DNA of 22,428 nucleotides from JBHELG01 sp046263195. Lineage in GTDB: Bacteria; Actinomycetota; Nitriliruptoria; Nitriliruptorales; JAHWKO01. Below are positions 13,571-20,751 of the stretch, in pieces. How positions within the stretch are numbered: position 1 is the stretch's first letter; every line of letters starts with the position of its first letter. Made by a program: the position numbers and the translations under genes. The stretch is from contig JBHELG010000035.1 in assembly GCA_046263195.1 (NCBI GenBank), positions 1 through 22,428 of the forward strand. Reading direction: 5' to 3'. The notes beneath the pieces were generated by a model. The model saw nothing but the letters and a program-made list of their open reading frames with translations, did no database searches and was not told where the DNA came from.

Positions 13571-13593
13571 CGGTCTTGGCGTGCCCAAGACCG
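13571..13593. other. Perfect 9-bp inverted repeat in the dtd-pcnA spacer
   Basis: CGGTCTTGG-cgtgc-CCAAGACCG forms a perfect stem of 9 bp with a 5-base loop. On the minus strand it lies after dtd and about 30 bases before the pcnA start. It could terminate dtd transcripts, act as an operator, or sit in the pcnA 5' leader. No U-run follows on the minus strand, which argues slightly against a simple terminator. Confidence 0.55.
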
Positions 13594-13731
13594 CCGGCGG
13601 GACAATCCAAGGGGGGCTCGACAGGCGGGAGGGGGCACTGACCCGGCCCGACGTGGAGGCCCGGGTGCTGGTACGGGCTATGGCATGAGGCTACCAGCGA
13701 CCGAACGAGGTCATCCTCCCGAGCCATGAGG

Positions 13732-14199
13732 CTAGAGCTCCAGGAGCAGGGTGACGGGTCCGTCGTTCTCGAGCGCGAGACGCATGTGCGCCCCGAAGCG
13801 ACCCGTCGCGACCTTGGCTCCGAGCTGGTCGAGGGCGGTGCAGAAGTGGGACACCAAAGGTTCGGCGACCGTGGGGGGCGCGGCTGCCGTCCAAGACGGG
13901 CGCCGTCCCCGTCGGGTGTCGCCGTAGAGGGTGAACTGGCTCACCACGAGCACGGATCTGGAAGTTTCCGCCAGAGAACGATGCATGACCCCGTTGGCAT
14001 CCGCAAACACCCTGAGCTGCCACACCTTGGCTGCGAGGCGCTCGGCGGTGGCTTGATCGTCGGAGTGGGTGACGCCCACGAGCACGCACAAGCCCGGTCC
14101 GATCCTGCTACTGGTGGCAACGGACGCGTTCGTGACGCCGTTTTCCGCACCGACCACTTCGACCCGGGCCCAGTTGACGCGTTGGACGAGTGCTCGCAT
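13732..14199 (-). CDS. dtd: D-aminoacyl-tRNA deacylase
   Basis: Dtd removes D-amino acids (and mischarged Gly) from tRNA. The product is 155 residues with the family start MRALVQRV, the SQFTLYGDTRRGRRPSW stretch (87-103) containing the active-site SQFT motif, and the C-terminal ENDGPVT (144-150) that carries the Gly-cisPro/GPxT site. The start ATG at 14199 is marked by GAGAGGT about 5 bases upstream; the longer open frame beyond it is not family-like. The loop at residues 19-31 (ENGVTNASVATSS) is longer than in most family members, where a short turn occupies this place. It is transcribed away from the Nudix gene and towards pcnA. Confidence 0.94.
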   Translation of the reverse strand: MRALVQRVNWARVEVVGAENGVTNASVATSSRIGPGLCVLVGVTHSDDQATAERLAAKVWQLRVFADANGVMHRSLAETSRSVLVVSQFTLYGDTRRGRRPSWTAAAPPTVAEPLVSHFCTALDQLGAKVATGRFGAHMRLALENDGPVTLLLEL

Positions 14200-14457
14200 C
14201 GTCGACCTCTCTGCCGGGAGGCTCTCAGACCAGCGCCAAGGTCGGGACTCTCCGTGCGGTGACGACGCGGGTGGGAGCCAGCACCTCTGCGCCTCCGTCG
14301 CGATCTCGCGCGGCCGGCGGTGGAAATTCGCATCCGCTCGAATCCCCCCGGCGGTGCGGGGATGTTCCCCGCGACGCAAGACGCTTCTGAGTCTCGCGTA
14401 AAGCCCGTCCGCGCCCGCACCTGCTGGCCCTCCCAGGAAGCGCCGACAGTAGCCGGC

Positions 14458-14463
14458 TAATCT
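14458..14463 (+). promoter_or_regulatory. -10 box TAATCT for the Nudix-DUF6049 operon
   Basis: TAATCT is followed by 7 bases and then the ATG at 14471, without a Shine-Dalgarno, consistent with a leaderless operon mRNA. No consensus -35 is seen. The box lies in the 271-bp divergent spacer opposite dtd. Confidence 0.5.
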
Positions 14464-14470
14464 CCGCTCC

Positions 14471-14977
14471 ATGGCCCCGTTTCCGACCAAGCGCGCAACA
14501 TCCGCCGGTGGCGTCGTGGTGTCCTCGGGTTCGGACGGACGCCCTTGCGTCCTGCTCATCGCCCGGCGGAACGCAGCGGGCAGACCGCAGTGGACACTGC
14601 CGAAGGGGCGTATCGAGGACGACGAAACCGCCGAGGCCGCAGCCCTGCGGGAGGTCAGAGAGGAGACGGGCTATTCTGCGGTGATCCGCGACGAGCTCGG
14701 TACTATCGATTACTGGTTCGTCTGGCGTCCCGACAAGGTCCGTTACCACAAGTTCGTGCACTACTTCTTCATGGAGACTGACGGGAAGCCACCCGGAGAA
14801 CGTGACGACGAGGCCGAGTCGGTGGAGTGGGTGCCCCTCGAGGTGGCCCTCGTGCGGCTCGCACACCGCAACGAGCGCAACCTCGTGAAGAAGGTTCGCC
14901 GTCAACTGGAGCGGAACGTTCTCGAAAGAGGTGACGAAGCGGAGCAACAGCAGTCCGGACGCCCAGGGGGCGGCTGA
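14471..14977 (+). CDS. Nudix hydrolase
   Basis: A 168-residue soluble protein with a complete Nudix box, GX5EX7REUXEEXGU, at residues 46-68 (G46, E52, R60, E61, E64, E65, G67). It hydrolyses a nucleoside diphosphate linked to another group; the substrate cannot be read from the sequence. The position beside pcnA and before a DUF6049 gene matches Rv3908 (annotated mutT4) in M. tuberculosis. The C-terminal tail is Gln/Gly-rich. The stop TGA shares its A with the ATG of the next gene (TGATG at 14975-14979), so the two are translationally coupled. The start is supported by the TAATCT box 7 bases upstream. Confidence 0.95.
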   Translation: MAPFPTKRATSAGGVVVSSGSDGRPCVLLIARRNAAGRPQWTLPKGRIEDDETAEAAALREVREETGYSAVIRDELGTIDYWFVWRPDKVRYHKFVHYFFMETDGKPPGERDDEAESVEWVPLEVALVRLAHRNERNLVKKVRRQLERNVLERGDEAEQQQSGRPGGG

Positions 14978-17142
14978 TGCGAGGATTCGCACGGGCGCTG
15001 GTCACGCTCACTCTCCTGTTGACCTCGACGGCTATGGTATCCGGGGCGCGGGGAGTCTCAGCTGCGGAGCGGTCGCCGCAGTCCTCCGTGCGACTCGTCA
15101 TCTCCGCCATGAACGGCGTGTTGGGAAGAGGGGTGCCTGCCCCACCAGGCCAGGAACCGACCGAGGACCTCACCCTCCGCTTGCTCATCGAGAACCTTGG
15201 CGAGCAGGAAGTGGAGAACCTCTCGGTAGTGGTCGAGGTGTTCGAACGCGTGGAGCATCGCAGCCAACTGCACCAAGCAATCGACGAAGGCGAGCCGAGC
15301 TCTCGCCTCGAGGCCGAGGCGAGAGAGGTGGGCGACGGGGGACCGTTGGCTCCCGGGGACGTCCACGCGCTCGAGGTGCATCTGAAGGGAGAAGATATCG
15401 GCTGGTCCCGCCGCACCGGCGTCTACCCGGTGAGGGTCTCGATCCTGGAGGGTCGGGACGCTCTGGATGAAGTCGACACAGCGGTCGTCCTCTTCGACCG
15501 GCCTCCGAGCGCGACCGCTGCGACCATGTTCGGCTGGCCGCTCGACGCGCCGCCCTGGAAGGGGGCCAACGGCGTCTTTCCGCCGCATGTCAGCCCGGAA
15601 CTGATGCCCGGCGGTCGACTTGACCGGCTCGTGTGGGCACTCGAGCAGAATCCTCATGTGAACGTGCAACCACTGGTTGGTGCCCACCTCGTAGAGGATC
15701 TTGTCGACCTCGCCGACGGCTTTCGAGTGCGTGGCGAACACCCGGGCCCGGACAGCTATGTGCAGGTGCCCGCGAGCGATCCAACCGCCGTCGCCGCCCG
15801 CTCGCTGCTCGCGCGTCTGCAGGCCGTCCTCGCAGCCCGCGGTGCTACCCCCACGGCGGGACCGTACGCGGACGCCGACCTCGCCGCGCTTGTGCAGGGC
15901 GGACTCGCGAGTGAAGCGCTCCAGGACGTGGCGGAGGCTCGTCGACATCTCGAAGAGACGTTGTCAGCTCGCCCACTGCCCAACGCCTTATGGGGTACCA
16001 GCCGCCTGACGCCTGAGGTACTTCGCAACGTGCTCGTGCCAGCGCGAGTCGATTCGGTGATACTCGGGTGGCAAGAGTTCACCGGGGAACCCAGTCAGAC
16101 CGACGACAAGCCGACCCGGACACCCGAGCCCTTGCAGGCGCTTCCCGCCGGTGGTGCCAACGTCGTGGCAGCTGTCGCTGATCCTTGGCTGCAAGAGCTT
16201 CTGACGAACCTCCCCGACACTCACGGCTCCCCGATCGCAGTTCAGCGCGTGCTCGCCGAGACGGCGTTGGTCCACCTCGAACGGCCGAATGCCGCGGGAC
16301 GCGGCCTCGTGCTGCTCCCACCGCCCGATTGGGATCCTCCGCCTCGAGTCGCAAGCGAACTCCTCGGCGCCCTTGCCTTCGCCCCATGGCTTCGCCCCGT
16401 TGGACTCGAAGAGCTTGTGAGCACATACGGCTCCCGGCCCGGCCGGGCCCGCCTCGACCGTGCACCGCAGAGTGAGCTGCCCCCAGGGCTGTCTGAGGAG
16501 ATCAGGGGGGTGCGCGAGCGCCTCGCTGCCCTCCAACCTGCGCTCCCGGAGGAGGCGGACACGATCTCCGGGCGGACACTCGAGGAACTCGATCGGACGC
16601 TGCTGCGCGCTCCGTCGTCCTGGTGGCTCGAAGACGACCCCGAACAGGCTCGGACACTCGTTGCCGATGTCATCAGTTCGGTTGAAGCCGGCTTCGGGCG
16701 TATCGCACTACCGGAAGACGCACGTGTGACGCTCACCGACACCGAGGGCATCATCCCGGTGACGGTCGCGCGTCCCGAGGGCGGACCAATCCAGGTTGTT
16801 GTGGTACTGGACTCGTCGAAGCTCGAGTTCTCCGATGGCGACGCGCGACTGGTCACGTTGAGCGAAGGTGGGGCACAAACGATATCGTTCCGGACCGTTG
16901 CCCACGCCTCGGGTCGTATTCCCGTTACGGTGCAGGTCAAGACTCCGGGTGCGCTCGACCCGGCTGGTGTTCCTTGGGTCCAACTCGCGGAGGAGACCCT
17001 CGTCGTGCAATCGACGGCGATCAGCGGCACCGCCCTCGCCGTCCTCGGAATCACGCTTGCAACCTTGTTCGCATGGTGGCTGTATCGACGGCGGCGTCCG
17101 CGGCGGCCTCAACTCAGCGTCGTGCGGGAGGAGGCCGCGTGA
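14977..17142 (+). CDS. DUF6049-type secreted, membrane-anchored envelope protein
   Basis: A 721-residue protein with an N-terminal signal peptide (RALVTLTLLLTSTAMVSGARG, about 6-26), a long extracytoplasmic region, one C-terminal membrane helix (about 681-702, SGTALAVLGITLATLFAWWLY) and a very basic cytoplasmic tail (RRRRPRRPQ). The N-terminal part looks like an immunoglobulin-like beta domain (LTLRLLIENLGEQEVENLSVVVEVFE). A second beta-rich domain precedes the membrane helix (about 590-670). This architecture and the place after a Nudix gene match Rv3909/DUF6049, whose function is unknown but which usually precedes murJ. Translation is coupled to the Nudix gene by a 1-base overlap. Confidence 0.9.
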   Translation: MRGFARALVTLTLLLTSTAMVSGARGVSAAERSPQSSVRLVISAMNGVLGRGVPAPPGQEPTEDLTLRLLIENLGEQEVENLSVVVEVFERVEHRSQLHQAIDEGEPSSRLEAEAREVGDGGPLAPGDVHALEVHLKGEDIGWSRRTGVYPVRVSILEGRDALDEVDTAVVLFDRPPSATAATMFGWPLDAPPWKGANGVFPPHVSPELMPGGRLDRLVWALEQNPHVNVQPLVGAHLVEDLVDLADGFRVRGEHPGPDSYVQVPASDPTAVAARSLLARLQAVLAARGATPTAGPYADADLAALVQGGLASEALQDVAEARRHLEETLSARPLPNALWGTSRLTPEVLRNVLVPARVDSVILGWQEFTGEPSQTDDKPTRTPEPLQALPAGGANVVAAVADPWLQELLTNLPDTHGSPIAVQRVLAETALVHLERPNAAGRGLVLLPPPDWDPPPRVASELLGALAFAPWLRPVGLEELVSTYGSRPGRARLDRAPQSELPPGLSEEIRGVRERLAALQPALPEEADTISGRTLEELDRTLLRAPSSWWLEDDPEQARTLVADVISSVEAGFGRIALPEDARVTLTDTEGIIPVTVARPEGGPIQVVVVLDSSKLEFSDGDARLVTLSEGGAQTISFRTVAHASGRIPVTVQVKTPGALDPAGVPWVQLAEETLVVQSTAISGTALAVLGITLATLFAWWLYRRRRPRRPQLSVVREEAA

Positions 17143-17145
17143 CCC

Positions 17146-17151
17146 TACGGT
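17146..17151 (+). promoter_or_regulatory. -10 box TACGGT upstream of the kinase leader ORF
   Basis: TACGGT begins 3 bases after the DUF6049 stop codon. It is followed by the 6 bases gtagca and an ATG at 17158, matching the leaderless geometry seen at other genes in this window. It would give the kinase its own promoter, separate from the Nudix-DUF6049 operon. Confidence 0.5.
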
Positions 17152-17157
17152 GTAGCA

Positions 17158-17268
17158 ATGGGTAGCAGGCATGTGTGCGGGGTCACCCCTCTCCGCAGCG
17201 AACCCGCCCCGCCCGGGGCGACGAACCCGCTCGAGTCGGCCGGCTGGGAGTGGGGTGAGGTGGCATGA
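17158..17268 (+). CDS. Possible 36-residue leader ORF translationally coupled to the kinase
   Basis: An ATG 6 bases after a TACGGT box opens a 36-codon frame, beginning MGSRHVCGVTPLRSEP and ending ESAGWEWGEVA. Its stop TGA overlaps the kinase ATG as ATGA at 17265-17268. The frame fills the entire DUF6049-kinase spacer without an internal stop. The peptide has no signal sequence or recognised motif; it is Pro-rich in the middle and has two Trp near the end. The kinase Shine-Dalgarno (GAGGTGG) lies inside its last codons. It may be a leader whose translation controls the kinase, or simply a leader that happens to be open. No homology can be judged by eye. Confidence 0.4.
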   Translation: MGSRHVCGVTPLRSEPAPPGATNPLESAGWEWGEVA

Positions 17269-18497
17269 CTGAAGACCCCTCGATCCACGACCAGCCCACG
17301 CTGACAAATGGCGGCGGGCAGGACTCCTATGTCGAGGAAGCCCCGTCTGAGGCGCCCACGCAGGCAGGTGGAGCGTCCGCTCCGGCAAGTGGCGCTGCCT
17401 GGCCGGGTGTCGCACGCATAGTCGCCGAGCGATACCAACTCGAGGAGCCGATCGCCACGGGAGGCGTCGCCATCGTATGGCGGGCACATGACATCGTGCT
17501 GGACCGCTCGGTAGCCGTGAAGCTTCTCCACCCTCACCTCACCGGCGACACGACGACGGTCGAGCGCTTTCGGCGCGAGGCACAAGCGGCCGCGCAGTTG
17601 GCCCATCCCAATGCCGTCGCCATCTACGACACGGGACTCGAGGACGACCTGGTCTACCTCGTCATGGAGTACGTCGACGGGCCGAGCCTTCGGGACGTCA
17701 TTCAAGAGCAGGGGGCTCTGAATCCCACCGTAGTGGCGGCCTTGGGAGAGCAGGTCGCGTCGGCTCTTGGCGAGGCCCACCTCAACGGCTTCGTGCATCG
17801 GGACGTGAAGCCCGCGAACATCCTGCTCACAAGCGAGGGCTTGCCGAAGGTGACCGACTTCGGGATAGCCAAGGCCGTCGGGCAGGATGACACGCTCACG
17901 ACGCCCGGCACGGTGATTGGCACCGCTGCCTACCTCGCGCCCGAGCAGCTCGAAGGACTCGAGGTGGATGCCCGTGCGGACATCTACGCCTTGGGGGTCC
18001 TGCTGTACGAGTGCCTGACCGGTGAGCCGGCCTATCAGGGCGACACGCCGACCGCGACCGCAGCCGCTCGTCTCTCGCGAGAGCTGCCCCCACCGCGCAC
18101 GGTACGAGCCGACATCCCCCGGGCGTTGGACCGCATCATCGTGACCGCCACGCGTCGTGATCCCGCTGAGCGCTTCGCCGATGGAAAGGCCATGGCCTCC
18201 GCACTCGCTCCCCTGGTCCGAACGCGACCCAGCGACGTCACGGCGATGCTCCTCGGGGCGGATCCCGACGAACTCAACCTGACCCCGCGTCGCTTCGCCG
18301 ATGACGACCTGGTGCAACAGCTGAGCCCCTCAGAGACCCGTCGTCGGCTGTTCGTGGCGTTTCTTGGCGGGCTTGTGCTGGCAATCATCGCCTGGTTCGC
18401 GACGCAGGCTCTCCGCACCGAGGCTGCGAGTTCATCGAACCTCGATGGCTGGTTCCTACTCGTCATCGAGCAGTACTCAGCTTCACCTGGCCTCTGA
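17265..18497 (+). CDS. Membrane Ser/Thr protein kinase (Hanks type)
   Basis: A 410-residue kinase with a disordered N-terminal region (1-50), a kinase domain (about 57-315) and a single membrane helix (362-380, LFVAFLGGLVLAIIAWFAT). Only about 30 residues (381-410) remain outside. Catalytic residues are present: K86 in VAVKLL, HRDVKPAN (178-185, D180 and N185), DFG (198-200) and an APE (225-227). The Gly-loop is ATGGVAIV (64-71), with Ala at the first and last Gly positions. It stands where mycobacteria have a MurJ-pseudokinase fusion (Rv3910), but here the kinase looks active and no flippase is attached. GAGGTGG just upstream of the ATG is its Shine-Dalgarno. The outer part lacks PASTA or any other recognisable sensor domain. 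The next gene converges with 23 bp between stops. Confidence 0.94.
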   Translation: MTEDPSIHDQPTLTNGGGQDSYVEEAPSEAPTQAGGASAPASGAAWPGVARIVAERYQLEEPIATGGVAIVWRAHDIVLDRSVAVKLLHPHLTGDTTTVERFRREAQAAAQLAHPNAVAIYDTGLEDDLVYLVMEYVDGPSLRDVIQEQGALNPTVVAALGEQVASALGEAHLNGFVHRDVKPANILLTSEGLPKVTDFGIAKAVGQDDTLTTPGTVIGTAAYLAPEQLEGLEVDARADIYALGVLLYECLTGEPAYQGDTPTATAAARLSRELPPPRTVRADIPRALDRIIVTATRRDPAERFADGKAMASALAPLVRTRPSDVTAMLLGADPDELNLTPRRFADDDLVQQLSPSETRRRLFVAFLGGLVLAIIAWFATQALRTEAASSSNLDGWFLLVIEQYSASPGL

Positions 18498-18520
18498 CGC
18501 GAGCAACCTTCGCCCGACGG

Positions 18521-19051
18521 CTAGCGGTAGACGAGCCAGGCACCGAAGCCGGCAGCGAGATAGGTCCCTACTCCCGCACCGGGAGGTATGAGGAGGCGGT
18601 AGGGAACCCAGGCACCCGCAACCGAGAGGAGCGCGAGGACGATCGCAATGGCAACGAACGGAGGAGCGGCATTGCCCTCGGCGCCATTGCGTACCGCACG
18701 ACCAACTGCATAGCCCACGAAACCACTGGCGATCCACGACAACAACCCGAACTGGAACACGAACCACAGCGGGACTGCCAGGGCGGCAGCGGCCGCCAAG
18801 CCGAAGAGGGCGCCCTTGAGATACTGACGCGGCTTGCCCCGGACGCGTGCCGCCCGACCGGGGCGACCACAGGCAGGGCACTTCTGACCCACCGCGCTGG
18901 GCACCGCACAACGCGGACAGATGGGATCACCGCAGTTGGAACACGAAAGACGCGTCTCCGCGCCCGGGTGCCGCTTACAGGTGGTCGTGGCCAAGCTTTG
19001 GGGCCCTCTCGCGCCTGACGTCGCGGCCTTGACAAGGTCAAGACCGCTCAC
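18521..19051 (-). CDS. Zinc-finger (B-box-like) multi-pass membrane protein
   Basis: The N-terminal cytoplasmic zinc module follows the pattern C-x2-H-P...C-x2-C-x4-C-x2-C...C-x2-C (C25, H28, C37, C40, C45, C48, C58, C61; segments LSCSNCGDPICPRC and VGQKCPACG). The same module precedes rhomboid proteases in many actinobacteria. Here it is followed by about four hydrophobic segments without a rhomboid GxSG serine motif. The frame opens further upstream to 19249 but would overlap trxB. GTG 19051 is chosen because GGGGGGAG lies about 4 bases upstream, giving 176 residues. TTG 18994, with GAGAGGG 9 bases upstream, is an alternative. It is divergent from trxB and convergent with the kinase. Function unknown. 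Confidence 0.82.
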   Translation of the reverse strand: MSGLDLVKAATSGARGPQSLATTTCKRHPGAETRLSCSNCGDPICPRCAVPSAVGQKCPACGRPGRAARVRGKPRQYLKGALFGLAAAAALAVPLWFVFQFGLLSWIASGFVGYAVGRAVRNGAEGNAAPPFVAIAIVLALLSVAGAWVPYRLLIPPGAGVGTYLAAGFGAWLVYR

Positions 19052-19126
19052 CGGTCTCCCCCCTTCTGCGGGCAGGGTACCCCTCCTCGAAGTGGGCCCG
19101 GGGAATGCGACCGGGAGACAAGCGGT

Positions 19127-19132
19127 TAGCCT
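19127..19132 (+). promoter_or_regulatory. Possible -10 box TAGCCT for trxB
   Basis: TAGCCT would start transcription about 40 bases before the trxB GTG, leaving a short leader with the Shine-Dalgarno GATGAGGAAA. No clear -35 is visible. Confidence 0.35.
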
Positions 19133-19178
19133 GTCAGCCCGCACTGAGTGAAGAACTACGGATGAGGAAATACAGACA

Positions 19179-20138
19179 GTGACAGGCCCGGTGGTGGACA
19201 CCCCTACCAGGGAGGTCGTCATCCTCGGCGGCGGCCCAGCAGGGCTCACGGCGGCCGTCTATGCCGCCCGCGCCAACCTCGGTCCTCTCGTCATCGAAGG
19301 TCTGCATGCCGGCGGTCCGACGGGGGGGCAGCTGACGCTGACGACGGACGTGGAGAACTATCCCGGATTTCCCGAGGCCATCCTTGGACCGGAACTCATT
19401 CAGAACATGCGCGCCCAAGCACAACGCTTCGGCACGCACTACTGGACCGAGGATGCTGACGAGGTGAATATCACCGTCCGTCCTTTCCGGATTCGCGCCG
19501 GCGACCGGGAGGTATACGCCCACACGCTCATCGTGGCGACCGGCGCCCGTCCGAAGCGGCTCGAGGTGCCCGGGGAGGACCGTCTGTGGGGCCTTGGCGT
19601 TTCCGCCTGCGCCACGTGCGACGGCTTCTTCTTCAGGGAACAGCATGTGGTCGTCGTGGGCGGCGGCGATTCGGCGATGGAGGAAGCGGTCTTTCTCACG
19701 AAGTTCGCTGCCAGGGTCACCGTAGTGCACCGTCGTGACGAGCTGCGGGCGTCCAAGATCATGCAGGAGCGGGCCTTCAAGAACGACAAGGTCGAATTCG
19801 TCTGGAACGCCACCGTGAGCGAGATACTCGGTGACGCGAGCAGGGTCACCGGCGTCCGGATGTGCGATACACGCAGCGGCGACGAGCGCGTCCTCGCCTG
19901 TGACGGCGTGTTCCTCGCGATCGGACACATCCCGAACACGGGTCTACTCGAAGGGCAACTTGACATGGATCCCAGCGGCTACCTCATGGTCCAGGAGCCC
20001 GGAACCGCCACCAACGTCCCGGGCGTGTTCGCAGCTGGCGACGTGATGGACCCGATCTACCGACAAGCCGTCACGGCGGCAGGTACCGGCTGTCGCGCCG
20101 CGATTGACGCCGAGCGTTACCTCGCAGCCCTCGAGTAG
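19179..20138 (+). CDS. trxB: Thioredoxin reductase
   Basis: An FAD enzyme of 319 residues that uses NADPH to reduce thioredoxin. Motifs in order are the FAD dinucleotide fold VVILGGGPAGLTAA (13-26), GGQLTLTTDVENYPGF (49-64), the VATGARPKRLEVPGE segment, the redox-active CATC (C144, C147), the NADPH fold VVVGGGDSAMEEA (158-170) with HRRDELRASK (184-193), and the C-terminal FAD motif GVFAAGDVMDPIYRQAVTAAGTG. Length and motifs are normal. The GTG start has GAGGAAA about 8 bases upstream. Thioredoxin follows 130 bp downstream, giving the usual trxB-trxA pair found near the actinobacterial origin. Confidence 0.97.
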   Translation: MTGPVVDTPTREVVILGGGPAGLTAAVYAARANLGPLVIEGLHAGGPTGGQLTLTTDVENYPGFPEAILGPELIQNMRAQAQRFGTHYWTEDADEVNITVRPFRIRAGDREVYAHTLIVATGARPKRLEVPGEDRLWGLGVSACATCDGFFFREQHVVVVGGGDSAMEEAVFLTKFAARVTVVHRRDELRASKIMQERAFKNDKVEFVWNATVSEILGDASRVTGVRMCDTRSGDERVLACDGVFLAIGHIPNTGLLEGQLDMDPSGYLMVQEPGTATNVPGVFAAGDVMDPIYRQAVTAAGTGCRAAIDAERYLAALE

Positions 20139-20268
20139 AACGAGAGGCGGCGATAGGCCCGTAACCAGGGACAAGGTGGAATGAGGAGGCGCCCCGTCCC
20201 GTTCCCCCACGAGTGGTGTCGTCCAATTTGAACTGTCACAGCGCGCAAGACTTGGAGTCAGAGGAGCG

Positions 20269-20598
20269 ATGATGGGAGCGGCCAAGCCCGTAAGCACAGC
20301 TGATTGGAAGGCGGAGGTGCTCGAGGCCGACAAGCCGGTGCTCGTGGACTTCTGGGCCGAGTGGTGCGGCCCCTGCCGCATGGTGTCGCCTGTCGTCGAA
20401 GAGATCGCCGCCGAGCAGACGGACAAACTCAAGGTCGTGAAGCTCAACGTCGACGAAAACCCTCAGACCGCCCGCGACTACGGGATCATGTCCATTCCGA
20501 CGCTGATGGTGTTCAAGGGTGGTGCGGTCGCGAGGCGCATGATCGGTGCAAGGGGCAAACAGGCTCTCCTGAGCGATCTGCAAGAGTTTCTCGGCTAG
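20269..20598 (+). CDS. trxA: Thioredoxin
   Basis: A 109-residue cytoplasmic thioredoxin with the active site WCGPC (C33, C36) inside VDFWAEWCGPCRMVSPVVEEIA, the cis-proline P77 in IMSIPTLMVF, and the conserved glycine-rich end. It is a standard thioredoxin and the substrate of the adjacent TrxB. Two ATG codons are adjacent (20269 and 20272); the Shine-Dalgarno AGAGGAG lies 5-8 bases before them and fits either. The spacer from trxB (130 bp) may contain a second promoter, but no clear box is seen. Confidence 0.97.
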   Translation: MMGAAKPVSTADWKAEVLEADKPVLVDFWAEWCGPCRMVSPVVEEIAAEQTDKLKVVKLNVDENPQTARDYGIMSIPTLMVFKGGAVARRMIGARGKQALLSDLQEFLG

Positions 20599-20739
20599 CT
20601 GGGCGAGGATCTTCGACCACCGGCCAGCACGGGGCGTAACTCGCTCCTCACGAGCTGATCCTGGCGACAACCAGGGTGCGCGGCTACCAGCCTTCCGATG
20701 GGTGATCCCGGCGATTCCTGCGGGTGGAGCGTCCTCCCC

Positions 20740-20745
20740 TACGAT
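20740..20745 (+). promoter_or_regulatory. -10 box TACGAT for the CwlM-like gene
   Basis: TACGAT is followed by the 6 bases gtcgtc and the ATG at 20752. There is no Shine-Dalgarno before this ATG. The box also overlaps the coding frame of the longer upstream start at 20698, which argues against that start. Confidence 0.55.
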
Positions 20746-20751
20746 GTCGTC

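Noticed and set aside
15058..15948. 296-codon minus-strand frame inside the DUF6049 gene
   Set aside because: It is a shadow of the real frame, which has a signal peptide, a membrane helix and coupling to the Nudix gene.
17145..18317. 390-codon minus-strand frame across the kinase
   Set aside because: It is antisense to clear kinase motifs; GC-rich third positions keep the opposite frame open.
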